A stretch of DNA of 61,430 nt from Psychrobacter sp. UBA6766 (GTDB taxonomy: Bacteria > Pseudomonadota > Gammaproteobacteria > Pseudomonadales > Moraxellaceae), in the NCBI RefSeq assembly GCF_002453355.1, contig NZ_DKGQ01000020.1, forward strand, positions 79,498-140,927. Direction: 5' to 3'. Below the pieces are notes generated by a model, which saw only the letters and a list, made by a program, of their open reading frames with translations, was not told where the DNA came from and made no database searches. Below are positions 37,025 through 46,061 of the stretch, piece by piece. A program made the translations under genes and the position numbers. Each line of letters begins with the position of its first letter. The stretch's first letter is position 1.

Positions 37025-38674
37025 TTAAGCGCTCACAGGTTGCCTATCCGCTACTAATTGCTTACCGCATTTAATCATTAATCGCTGCACGACATGCATA
37101 CGATACTCACGGCTGGCTCTAACGTCAGTCATGGGCGAGACATCCTTCGCTAACATTTGCGCCGCCGCCTCAAAGCTGGCAACCTCAACAGATTGTTTAA
37201 TAAGCGCTTGCTGACAATTTGTCGCTAATAAAGGAATAGCCGCCATTCCGCCAAGACCGAATTTTGCATTTTCAATCGTCATGCCATCTACTGACAAATC
37301 AATTCTTGCTGCCAATAAACAGGCCGAAATATCATCCTCATAACGCTTACTAATTTTATGAATATAGAGATGCTGATGGTCTTGCATTAACGGAATATGC
37401 AGAGCGACTATATAACTGCCGGCGCGAAGTTTGGTCTTTTTATAATCCAAAAAGAATGCTTGTAAAGGTATGATTTCATCAATATAAGTCCCTTTATCAA
37501 CACCACTATTTTCAATAGCCGCGCAATGACGCAAATGAATATGCGCATCTAATGCCAATAAAACTGGCGGCAAATCACCAATCGGTGACGCATTGGCGAC
37601 ATTACCGCCAATCGTTCCCATATTACGAATTTGCGGCGAAGCAATGCGTTCAAATAAATTGGCAAAAATCGGAAAATGTTGCTCAAGGACAGGTAACATT
37701 TGCTTATAGCTCATGCTGGCGCCCAGCACTAAAGATTGTGCTGCAGAAGAAGCTACTACCGTTTCTATTTCATTGTTGACTATCGATTTTTCATCAGCTG
37801 TTTGTTTTAAATCTTGTAACGACCAAGTTTTGAGCGCATCAATCGCCGACAGTTGTACAATCACTTCATGATCGACCAAGTGCTGGGTCACACTTAAACC
37901 CAAATCGGTCCCGCCCGCCCAAATAGTCGCGGTTGGATGCATTGCTAACACGTGATTGAGCTCGTCAATTGACTGCGGAATAAACAGTTTACGTGACTCT
38001 TGAGTGAGCGCAGGCGCGATAATATTGCTGGCATTTGCAGAAGCATGATTACTATTTACCATCGCATCCGTGGCTAGTTTTATCGTCAAATCTTTAGCAA
38101 CTACTTGCTCAGCATTGCGCTGCCTACCAATCTCACTCATCGCTAAACCAGCATCGATAATAGGACGATAACCCGTACAGCGGCACAGGTTTCCAGATAT
38201 TGATGCGACAATGTCATCGTAGCTAAGCTCGCCAGTCGCCGATCCTTCAGCTACTTGCAGGCGATGGTTTTCATAAGCACTCGCCAACGTCATGACGAAT
38301 CCAGGCGTACAAAAGCCACACTGCGAGCCATGACAATCTACCATGGCTTGCTGGGCTGGGTGCAATAAGGCACGATCTGGATGATTGGCAGGATTATCCG
38401 CGATATAAGCGGCTGTCATTAGATGATGACCATCCATCAACGACAGTAACGTGATACAAGAATTGAGGGTATAAAAAGGAGCTTGAGTAGGTTGGTTCAC
38501 ATCATGAGTAGGTAAGCGCTGCACCATGATAGTACAGGCGCCGCAGTCACCACTACCGCAGCCTTCTTTAGTATCGGTTTGCTTTTCATGGAGGCGTAGG
38601 TAATCAAGAACGGTGGTGTTCGGGTTCAGGTCAGTGATTTGTTTGTACTGACCGTTTAAATAAAAACGAATCAT
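37025..38674 (-). CDS. xdhA: Xanthine dehydrogenase small (FeS/FAD) subunit XdhA
   Basis: The electron-transfer subunit, 549 residues. Domains in order: a plant-type [2Fe-2S] ferredoxin (KEGCGSGDCGACTIMV), a second helical [2Fe-2S] domain (GSQCGFCTPGFV and GNLCRCTGYRPI), an Ala/Ser/Asn-rich linker, the FAD-binding domain (ATIWAGGTDLGLSVTQHL, ASPQIRNMGTIGGNVANASPIGDLPPVLLALDA) and a CO-dehydrogenase-like C-terminal domain. It passes electrons from Mo to NAD+. First gene of xdhABC, with a perfect dyad about 30 bp upstream. Confidence 0.96.
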   Translation of the reverse strand: MIRFYLNGQYKQITDLNPNTTVLDYLRLHEKQTDTKEGCGSGDCGACTIMVQRLPTHDVNQPTQAPFYTLNSCITLLSLMDGHHLMTAAYIADNPANHPDRALLHPAQQAMVDCHGSQCGFCTPGFVMTLASAYENHRLQVAEGSATGELSYDDIVASISGNLCRCTGYRPIIDAGLAMSEIGRQRNAEQVVAKDLTIKLATDAMVNSNHASANASNIIAPALTQESRKLFIPQSIDELNHVLAMHPTATIWAGGTDLGLSVTQHLVDHEVIVQLSAIDALKTWSLQDLKQTADEKSIVNNEIETVVASSAAQSLVLGASMSYKQMLPVLEQHFPIFANLFERIASPQIRNMGTIGGNVANASPIGDLPPVLLALDAHIHLRHCAAIENSGVDKGTYIDEIIPLQAFFLDYKKTKLRAGSYIVALHIPLMQDHQHLYIHKISKRYEDDISACLLAARIDLSVDGMTIENAKFGLGGMAAIPLLATNCQQALIKQSVEVASFEAAAQMLAKDVSPMTDVRASREYRMHVVQRLMIKCGKQLVADRQPVSA

Positions 38675-38703
38675 AGCAACGCTCGGCTGTCAGAATAAAA
38701 GGA

Positions 38704-38725
38704 AGATAAAATTTTAGTTTTATCT
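38704..38725. promoter_or_regulatory. Candidate operator upstream of xdhA
   Basis: AGATAAAA-TTTTAG-TTTTATCT, a perfect 8+6+8 dyad placed 30 bp before the xdhA start, where a promoter would lie. The binding protein is unknown. Confidence 0.4.
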
Positions 38726-39287
38726 GTAATCGAATAATAAAGTGTTAACAATCAATATTTGCAAAGGTCAGGCGTCTATTACGACACTGCCCTAAGGTAG
38801 TATTCAATTATCATGTTAATAAAATTTATACGATGACGATCATCATACCTACATCAATACTGATAGTTATAAGTGTATTGAATAAGCTGACTGCCTATCT
38901 GACTACTGACTTGCTCAGGCTTAATCTAATTGCGGTTTGAACTTTATCATTTACCAATCATTTATAAAAATTATTGATAAATTGTAAAGCGATAATAAAG
39001 GTTTGGGTATAAGCGAAGCTATCTACCCTATTGGAAAATCGGAGAATATAAGCATGGGTAAAACTCCTTTTTTAGCTTAAAGTACCTCAACGTTCCGTAT
39101 CGAAGCTGTCTATTAGCATTTAATGAATAAATGCTGACTAAACGGTTAACTCATATTAGCACTAACTTTATTTCATTTACAACTCAAAAAAGCACGTTAT
39201 TTTGTCTAAAAACTCAAAAACTACCTAAAAATGTGCTCAATCAGCCCGTATTTTGATTTCTTTTAGTTTTAAATAAATAACAGAAAC

Positions 39288-39343
39288 AAAAAAAACGGTC
39301 AGCAACCATTCACCAAGTTGATTGGAAAATAGTTACTGACCGT
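39288..39343 (-). terminator. Terminator of the putA operon
   Basis: Stem ACGGTCAG / CTGACCGT extended by CAAC/GTTA pairs, with a loop of about 25 nt. The A8 tract at 39288-39295 becomes the U tract on the minus strand. Confidence 0.8.
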
Positions 39344-39404
39344 CATTTATACGATGCTAACTTTTTTATTTGAAAATAAAGATATTCATTTAGCCTTTTA
39401 GCGA

Positions 39405-40097
39405 TTACTCTGTGCCAAGCTCGAGCAAGCTGGCATTACCACCAATCGCTGTGGTATTAATTGTTCTTACCCGCTCAGTGACAAAGCGATAGAGATAGTC
39501 GGGCGTTAGCATCTCTGACATCCCGTCCATATCAGTCACTGCAATGACTTGCGTCAAGATGCCATCGGTCTTCGCAAGCTCTTGACTGATGGCTTGCACT
39601 TCGCGTTGGTTACCCGCGACCGCAACTTGCGCCAATCGATCGATGTATAAGAGCGTAATCGTTTGCGAATCATTGGCCACACTTAATACGTCATCACTGA
39701 TACCAGTATCATGCAATATTTTTGCCGCTTCAATACACATCTCATCCTGACTTGGACAATGCAATATCACCTCGTTACCAGTCAGTAAAGCTGCGACTAG
39801 CTGACCAAGTACCGCCATCGCGCGGGCAGTCTCGCCACCAATAATCATGGTTTTGCCGCGAGCAGTCACATACAAATCATTGGACTCACCCGTCGCACCC
39901 GTCATACGATGAACGTCATCGAGCATGGGTGCGGCATTTAATAAATGCGTAAACAAACGCTTGGCCTTATTGGCGTCACCAGTCAGCAGGGCCAATTTAG
40001 GAATAGCTGCTTGTAGATAAGTTGCCCGCTCTACCGCGCTTAATAACCGCCAAGCTTCACAAACTTGGGCATGATTCTTTTTAAATTCATTCGCCAT
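39405..40097 (-). CDS. Separately encoded PutA C-terminal (ALDH-superfamily-like) domain
   Basis: A 230-residue protein directly downstream of putA. Its end, RTINTTAIGGNASLLELG, matches the conserved C-terminal motif of long PutA proteins (E. coli PutA ends in a similar ...NTAAAGGNASL... stretch). The body (ARGKTMIIGGETARAMAVLGQLVAALLTGNEVILHCP) resembles a Rossmann-like ALDH-superfamily fold. In type B PutA this domain is fused after the P5C dehydrogenase domain and helps seal the substrate channel. Here a stop codon ends PutA, and that TAA is part of a TAAGGAG ribosome binding site 7 nt before this ATG. So it looks like a true second cistron, not a sequencing frameshift. Confidence 0.8.
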   Translation of the reverse strand: MANEFKKNHAQVCEAWRLLSAVERATYLQAAIPKLALLTGDANKAKRLFTHLLNAAPMLDDVHRMTGATGESNDLYVTARGKTMIIGGETARAMAVLGQLVAALLTGNEVILHCPSQDEMCIEAAKILHDTGISDDVLSVANDSQTITLLYIDRLAQVAVAGNQREVQAISQELAKTDGILTQVIAVTDMDGMSEMLTPDYLYRFVTERVRTINTTAIGGNASLLELGTE

Positions 40098-40108
40098 CTT
40101 GCTACTCC

Positions 40109-43100
40109 TTATGCGATTTGGGTTTGAGTAAGGGTTTCGGTGCTATTGTCTACCGCAGTTTTTGGCTCAGTAATGACTGACTCAGTGCATAGCTGCATCA
40201 GACGAGCGACGTAATGCGGCCCGCCAGCCTTTGGACCCGTACCAGACAGACCACAACCACCAAACGGTTGCACGTTGACGACTGCACCGATTTGGTTGCG
40301 GTTAATGTAAGTGTTACCAACAAAGGCACGGCGCTCGATATGCTCAGCGATATTTTCAATACGGCTATGGATACCCAAGGTCAAACCAAAACCCGTACCA
40401 TTAATCGCATCAATAAGCTTATTTAAATCACGCGCTTGATAACGCAGCACGTGCAATATCGGGCCGAAGTGCTCGCCGCCAATCACATCGATACTTTTTA
40501 CCTCAATCGCTGTTGGTAAGACAAAGGTAGAGTGCTCTTCGCTAACCACCGAGCTTGCGCTCATCGGCGTCTGCGCCAAAATCGTGGCCGTTGGTTCAGC
40601 CGCCATACGTTCGATATGGGCTTCAAGACTTTGTTTGGCATCAGCATCAATCACTGGACCGACATCCGTTGCCGCATACAATGGATTTCCGACGACCAAT
40701 TCTGTCATCGTTCCTTGTAGTAGCTCGATTAAATTGTCCGCCACTTCTTCTTGCACACATAAGATACGGCACGCAGAACAGCGCTGACCTGCCGAACCAA
40801 AGGCAGATAATACGGCATCTTTAACGACTTGCTCGGGCAGTGCTGTTGAATCAACGACCATGGCGTTTTGACCACCCGTTTCAGCTATCAACACTGGCAA
40901 TTCAGCACTGGTTTTGGCATCGCCATTGACTTGCTGATGGAGACTTTGATTGATATGCTGCGCCGTTTGAGTTGAACCGGTAAAAATAACACCCGAAATA
41001 TTATCAGCAGCGGTTAACGTGCCGCCAACCTCGCCTGCCCCGACGACAAATTGCAAGGCTTCTGCAGGCACGCCGGCTTGATACATCAGCTGCACGGCAA
41101 AATGCGCAATCAAGCTGGTTTGCTCAGCAGGTTTGGCGACCACAGTATTTCCTGCGGCAAGGGCTGCCATAATTTGACCGGTATAGATTGCCAAGGGAAA
41201 ATTCCACGGGCTAATACAAACAAAGGTGCCGCGCGGCATATATACTTGGCGTGATTGCTTGCCTGTCAAGTCGGTAAACTCGTAAACCTTAGCGTCGAGA
41301 CGTTCTGCTTCGTCGGCATAAAAACGGCAAAAATCAACCGCTTCTTTGATTTCATCAATGCCATCTTGCATGGTTTTACCGGCTTCAATCTGGCAAAGTG
41401 CCATCAATTCAGCATAATTTTCTTCATATAAATCCGCCACTTTTCGCAAAATAGCAGCGCGCTTTGCAGCAGGTACCGCTTGCCACGCGTTTTGACCCGC
41501 GATGGCAGCATCGATGGCTTTTTGAGCAATGTCAGCATTGGCGTAGGTTACTTCGCCTGCGATAACTTCATGGTTCCAAGGCGCGCGAACGGTTTGCAGC
41601 TCAAGTTTTTTAGAAGCGCCATCAACTTCGAATTCCTTAACTGCGTGACCGTTAATAATAGAGGTTGCCGACCACGTTTTATGCAAATGGCTATCGATAG
41701 CGGCTTTAAATAGTAGCCACTGCGACTCTACAAAGATATTGGGACCGAAACTGGCTCGGCGCGCGCCATAGATATCTAATGGCAACGGAATATCAGGATT
41801 ATGCAAGGTAGCATTGGTCAATAACTTATCGTACGGGTGGACCGTCAGCTTATCAATCGGATAAGACTTATCTAATAACTGATGCACAAACGAGCTATTT
41901 GCACCATTTTCAAGCAAACGACGTACCAAGTACGGTAGCAAGTCTTTATGAGCGCCAACGGGAGCATAAATACGCACTGGAATTTTGTAAGATTGCAGAA
42001 TATGGTCATAAAGCGCATCACCCATGCCATGAAGACGCTGGAACTCAAACTCTTTGTGCGCACTCATAGTCATAATTGAGGCAAGCGTATGCGCATTATG
42101 AGTAGCAAACTGAGGCCAAATTAAACCACGCAAATGCTCTGATAATAAGAAGCGCGCGCAAGCAAGATAAGCGGTGTCCGTGCCTTCTTTACGTGTCCAA
42201 ACAGGATATCCTGACAACCCTTTTTGCTGCGCCAGTTTGATTTCAGTATCCCAATACGCGCCTTTTACCAAACGCACTGGAATACGGTCGCCTACCTCAG
42301 AGGCCAGACACGCAAGCCACGTCAGAACCGCAATAGCTCGCTTAGAGTAACCTTGTACGACGATACCCAAGCCATCCCAACCGGCGGTTAAATTATCACG
42401 GTAAAGAGACTCAAACAGCTTTAAAGAAATCTCAAGACGGTCTGCTTCTTCAGCATCGACACTGATATCGACATTGACCTCACGAGCCGCTTCAATCAAT
42501 AACAAGCAACGCTGACGCAGTAGTCCCATCACTTGCGCTTCTTGCGTCGCTTCATAACGCGGGTGCAATGCCGATAGCTTAATAGAGACCGACGGCTTTG
42601 GCATACCTTCTTTTACCTTGATACTGGCCGTGGCTTTAATCGCATGCAAGTAATCGTTAAAATATTTTTCCGCGTCTTTGTGGGTAATCGCCGCCTCACC
42701 TAACATGTCGAATGAATAGGTGTAGCCTTTATTACGATAAGGTTGGCTGTTTTTATTGGCACCCTCAATGGTTTCGCCAAGAACAAACTGATGCCCCATG
42801 ATGCGCATGGCTTTTTGCATCGCACTACGAATGACCGGCTCGCCCATCTTTTTGGTCATGCGGTCCAAAAACCCGGCAGCGGTAGTATTGCGATCAATAC
42901 TGACGACGCGGCCTGTCATCATCATGCCCCATGTCGAGGCATTGACCATAAAACCGTTGTCATTTTTGATGTGCTTTTTCCAGTCAGCGACGCTCATTTT
43001 ATCGTGAATGAGGGCGTCGGCGGTGTAATTGTCTGGCACCCGAATCAAGGCTTCTGCCAAACTCATGAGCAAGATACCTTCTTGGGTATCAAGGCTATAT

Positions 43101-43378
43101 TCAAGTAATAATGAATCAACCATTTTTACGGCTTTGCCATCATTACGCACATGCTCGACCAATTGACGAGTCTGCGCGGCCGCCCCTTCACGCTCTGCAT
43201 CCGTTGGTTTGGCGAGCGGCAACAATTCCGTCAACCAGCGCTCCTCGTCCACACTATATAAAGGTGAAATACGGGAGAACAGCTCGTTCGACGATTGACT
43301 GAGATAAGCGGGCTTTAATATATCGAGCGGATTAAATAAAATCGGCTCTTGCGGGGTAAATTGGTCTACTGGGTTCAT
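40109..43378 (-). CDS. putA: Bifunctional proline dehydrogenase / P5C dehydrogenase PutA
   Basis: A 1089-residue PutA. It oxidises proline to P5C with FAD (PRODH barrel: VRLVKGAYWDTEIKLAQQKG near residue 375, NGANSSFVHQL near 495) and then glutamate semialdehyde to glutamate with NAD+ (ALDH domain: CISPWNFPLAIYTGQIMAALAAGNTVVAKPAEQT, VIFTGSTQTAQHI, AETGGQNAMVVD, GSAGQRCSACRIL with catalytic Cys near 866). The N-terminus lacks the ribbon-helix-helix DNA-binding domain of E. coli PutA, so autorepression is not expected. The usual C-terminal domain is a separate gene (39405-40097). TGGAG lies 5 nt before the ATG. Confidence 0.96.
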   Translation of the reverse strand: MNPVDQFTPQEPILFNPLDILKPAYLSQSSNELFSRISPLYSVDEERWLTELLPLAKPTDAEREGAAAQTRQLVEHVRNDGKAVKMVDSLLLEYSLDTQEGILLMSLAEALIRVPDNYTADALIHDKMSVADWKKHIKNDNGFMVNASTWGMMMTGRVVSIDRNTTAAGFLDRMTKKMGEPVIRSAMQKAMRIMGHQFVLGETIEGANKNSQPYRNKGYTYSFDMLGEAAITHKDAEKYFNDYLHAIKATASIKVKEGMPKPSVSIKLSALHPRYEATQEAQVMGLLRQRCLLLIEAAREVNVDISVDAEEADRLEISLKLFESLYRDNLTAGWDGLGIVVQGYSKRAIAVLTWLACLASEVGDRIPVRLVKGAYWDTEIKLAQQKGLSGYPVWTRKEGTDTAYLACARFLLSEHLRGLIWPQFATHNAHTLASIMTMSAHKEFEFQRLHGMGDALYDHILQSYKIPVRIYAPVGAHKDLLPYLVRRLLENGANSSFVHQLLDKSYPIDKLTVHPYDKLLTNATLHNPDIPLPLDIYGARRASFGPNIFVESQWLLFKAAIDSHLHKTWSATSIINGHAVKEFEVDGASKKLELQTVRAPWNHEVIAGEVTYANADIAQKAIDAAIAGQNAWQAVPAAKRAAILRKVADLYEENYAELMALCQIEAGKTMQDGIDEIKEAVDFCRFYADEAERLDAKVYEFTDLTGKQSRQVYMPRGTFVCISPWNFPLAIYTGQIMAALAAGNTVVAKPAEQTSLIAHFAVQLMYQAGVPAEALQFVVGAGEVGGTLTAADNISGVIFTGSTQTAQHINQSLHQQVNGDAKTSAELPVLIAETGGQNAMVVDSTALPEQVVKDAVLSAFGSAGQRCSACRILCVQEEVADNLIELLQGTMTELVVGNPLYAATDVGPVIDADAKQSLEAHIERMAAEPTATILAQTPMSASSVVSEEHSTFVLPTAIEVKSIDVIGGEHFGPILHVLRYQARDLNKLIDAINGTGFGLTLGIHSRIENIAEHIERRAFVGNTYINRNQIGAVVNVQPFGGCGLSGTGPKAGGPHYVARLMQLCTESVITEPKTAVDNSTETLTQTQIA

Positions 43379-44242
43379 AACAACTCCATAACTATCGTTT
43401 AAAAACCATAATAAATGGTGCGGTAGGAGCTTTGATTGCTAAAGATATAGCGGCAATTATTGTCAAACATTATTAAAATTTCACCCCTACTATTCTTGAT
43501 AACAAATATCTTTGAGCTCGAATAGTGGATAAATAATAATTATAGAAATAAGCCAATTAGCAATAAACAAAAGACCAAACAGCGCCATTATAAAACGAGA
43601 AAATCCAGCATAGGCTGGAAACGGTCAAGTAGGTCGTTTTAGTGTTAAACGGGCTACGTTAACAATATAAAGGCAACAACAAACAGCTAAGCGGCATTAG
43701 TGCCTTCTTCTTGTCAGTAGTGAAAGGAGGTGATGCTCAAAGGCAAGTGACGTTTTATAGAGGTTTAAGTTCATAAAACCTAACATTTATAACATCTGAT
43801 TTTTATGGAAACTTAAAGCCTAATAAACACTTATCTGTCATCTTATAGAATACTAATTCACTGTAAGAAAAACCTCTACGGCGTTGATTGAGGTGATGCG
43901 CTTAACTTCGACATGGTAGCATGAAAAAAATTTTCCAACTAACGAATTTACCTATTTTAACCAAACAAAATACTGTTTAAAAACAAATGGTTATTAACCG
44001 CTTGTCAGAAATGACGCTTTAGTTATAAATTTATGTTTACTATGGGAAATGAATTGTTTTTTGAATCAATGACTTGGAATGCTTTGGAATAAATTGAATA
44101 GTTTTTAGACATCTATTATGGTTAAAACATAAAAAACCCTTCCTATTATTTAAAATAAGAAGGGTTTAGAAAATCACAACGTCCGTTATTTCAATATGAC
44201 CTCAACATAGTTTCAACATGACTTTAAGTATAAGTTGCAGGA
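43379..44242. other. Long intergenic region between purine permease and putA
   Basis: 864 bp with no convincing CDS. It contains the permease terminator (44131-44167), the putA promoter region and, on the plus strand at 43723, a very strong Shine-Dalgarno-like AAAGGAGGTG followed by a 5-codon frame (ATG 43733 to TGA 43750). The sequence AGGTGATGC recurs at about 43890. A noncoding RNA or leader is possible but unsupported. Confidence 0.4.
44131..44167 (-). terminator. Terminator of the purine permease gene
   Basis: Stem AAACCCTTC / GAAGGGTTT, with possible internal TTATTT/AAATAA pairing. The A tract at 44131-44136 becomes U on the minus strand. Confidence 0.85.
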
Positions 44243-45538
44243 CTATATAAATATAATTTTAGCAAGTAAGACGGCCGTTAGTAACCAAACCGGAATACTC
44301 ACATCAGAGAATTTACCTGCGACAACTTTAATGGCAGTAAAGGTAATAAAGCCAAGTGCAATACCATCAGCGACAGAATAGCTCAATGGTGTGAACAATA
44401 GCACAACCACAACGGGTGCCGCTTCTGTTAAATCCGCCCATTTAACATCCCTTAGCGTCTCCATCATCAGTACAGCGACATAAAAGATAGCGCCTGCTGT
44501 TGCATAGCCAGGAATCATACCAGCAAGCGGTGAAAAAAATATGCTAAGTAAAAACAATACGCCGACCGTCACCGCCATCAGACCCGTTCGACCACCTGCT
44601 GCAATTCCTGACACACTCTCAATAAAACTGGTGGTTGAGGACGTTCCTAATAACGTTCCTGCAACCGTTGCGCTTGAATCCGCCAACAGCGCCTTTCCCA
44701 TATTAGGGATTTTACCATCTTTACCAATTAATCCCGCCTGACTGGTCGTCGCAATCAAGGTTCCAGCGGTATCGAATAAATCGACGAATAAAAAGGCAAA
44801 GATAACACTGATCATCGCCACATCAAACGCGCCTGCAATATCAAGCTGCATCAGCGTCGGTGCAATCGGTGGCGGTGCCGATATGATACCAGCAAATTGC
44901 GTATGGCCAGTGATGAGACTGATAAGGGCAACCAGTAAAATACCTATTGTTACCGCGCCTGGTACTTTTTTGTGAGACAAACCAACAATCACAATAAAGC
45001 CCAATGCCGCCATCGCAGGTGAAAACGTGGTCATATCGCCAAGTCCCACCAACGTTGCATCATTGTTGACAATGACGCCTGCCGTTTGTAGTGAGATAAA
45101 GGCTAAAAATGCACCGATACCTGCGACCACGCCTTGTTTAATACTGTCTGGAATAGAATTGATAATCAATTCACGAATTTTGAATAAACTTAACAGGATA
45201 AAAATACAACCGGACAAAAACACAGCACCAAGCGCAGTTTGCCACGTGTAGCCCATCCCTAAAACTACGCCATAAGTAAAGAAGGCGTTCAATCCCATAC
45301 CAGGTGCGAGGGCGACTGGTAAGCGGGCATAAATCCCCATAATAAAACACCCGAGCGCTGCGGCAAGACAGGTGGCGACAAACACCGCGCCTTTATCCAT
45401 ACCAGCGTCAGCAAGGACGTTAGGGTTGACAAAAATGATGTATGCCATCGTTAAAAACGTGGTGACACCCGCTAAAATCTCGGTTTTGATCGTGGTGTTT
45501 TCACCATTGATTCCAAAATAGCGTTCGATTGCGTTCAT
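44243..45538 (-). CDS. NCS2 (AzgA-like) purine permease
   Basis: A purine base permease of about 431 residues in the nucleobase:cation symporter-2 AzgA branch (E. coli AdeP/AdeQ/GhxP/GhxQ), which takes up adenine or guanine/hypoxanthine with protons. Signatures: TEILAGVTTFLTMAYIIFVNPNVLADAGM, LAPGMGLNAFFTYGVV and FVDLFDTAGTLIATTSQAGL (substrate-site Asp/Thr motif), with GTSSTTSFIESVSGIAAGGRTGL. About 13-14 membrane segments. The frame extends to TTG 45553, but GGAAGTGA upstream favours ATG 45538 (MNAIERYFG). Tandem repeats lie upstream. It would supply substrate for guaD and xdhABC. Confidence 0.92.
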   Translation of the reverse strand: MNAIERYFGINGENTTIKTEILAGVTTFLTMAYIIFVNPNVLADAGMDKGAVFVATCLAAALGCFIMGIYARLPVALAPGMGLNAFFTYGVVLGMGYTWQTALGAVFLSGCIFILLSLFKIRELIINSIPDSIKQGVVAGIGAFLAFISLQTAGVIVNNDATLVGLGDMTTFSPAMAALGFIVIVGLSHKKVPGAVTIGILLVALISLITGHTQFAGIISAPPPIAPTLMQLDIAGAFDVAMISVIFAFLFVDLFDTAGTLIATTSQAGLIGKDGKIPNMGKALLADSSATVAGTLLGTSSTTSFIESVSGIAAGGRTGLMAVTVGVLFLLSIFFSPLAGMIPGYATAGAIFYVAVLMMETLRDVKWADLTEAAPVVVVLLFTPLSYSVADGIALGFITFTAIKVVAGKFSDVSIPVWLLTAVLLAKIIFI

Positions 45539-46061
45539 AAGAGTCACTTCCAAATTGCGGTAAGTAAATTATCATTATTTAACAGTATTGATAAGTGTCG
45601 CTTCCAAATTGCGACGCTCGATGCTGCGTTTAAATCAAACATATAAAAATACACCTAAATTGCGACGATAAATGACGCTTCCAGATTGCGACTGTAAATG
45701 ACGCTTATACAATAAGGTTAGAGATGATGTTTTTAGTCCTTTAGCCACACGTAATTTGGCAAATGCAGAACCATCATGAAAAATGACAGCAACAAACAAT
45801 AACATTCTAGTGAAATTCACTTAAAATTTCAATGAACGTGGTACTCTTCTGATTATAAGAGTGCAAATTAGTTGACCATATGGACAATATTATAAAATAG
45901 TCGTGCTGTCATTAGTTTTTTTAGAAGAATTGATTTAAGGTATTTTCTAATAGGCCATTAACATATTATTAGTGATATTTGCGTGATTTAGCAGTACACT
46001 AGAGGGTTGATATGAAACGCCCATTAAATTGTCTATCATTAACTATCCATGAGTCTCATAC
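45539..46061. other. Divergent intergenic region, permease / tolQ
   Basis: 523 bp. The left part carries tandem repeats (45543-45706). The right part must contain the tolQ promoter. A 61-codon minus-strand frame at 45635-45820 runs through the repeats and was rejected. No ybgC is present before tolQ. Confidence 0.5.
45543..45706. repeat. Degenerate tandem repeats over the permease leader
   Basis: Four copies, plus part of a fifth, of a roughly 19-bp unit related to GTCGCTTCCAAATTGCGAC: at 45543-45560, 45597-45615, 45650-45666, 45674-45692, and TGACGCTT at 45699-45706. The copy nearest the gene contains the ribosome binding site. Copies 3-5 recur at about 26-nt spacing. Confidence 0.75.

Larger units (their letters stand above)
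38675..39404. other. Long intergenic region between putA pair and xdhA
   Basis: 730 bp. It holds the dyad at 38704-38725, the xdhA promoter and the terminator at 39288-39343. Two tiny frames, 38833 (36 codons, no ribosome binding site) and 39054 (8 codons, MGKTPFLA), are not convincing genes. Confidence 0.5.

Noticed and set aside
38833..38943. 36-codon hydrophobic frame before xdhA
   Set aside because: No ribosome binding site and no terminator; likely chance.
39054..39080. Eight-codon frame MGKTPFLA with a GGAG upstream
   Set aside because: Too short to support; spacing of 10 nt is marginal.
39405..40109. Split putA as a sequencing error or frameshift
   Set aside because: The second ORF has its own AAGGAG at correct spacing and an ATG, and the first ends in a natural-looking tail, so a real two-gene arrangement is more likely.
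45635..45820. 61-codon minus-strand frame over the tandem repeats
   Set aside because: Its sequence is largely made of the repeats, with no ribosome binding site and no homology recognised.
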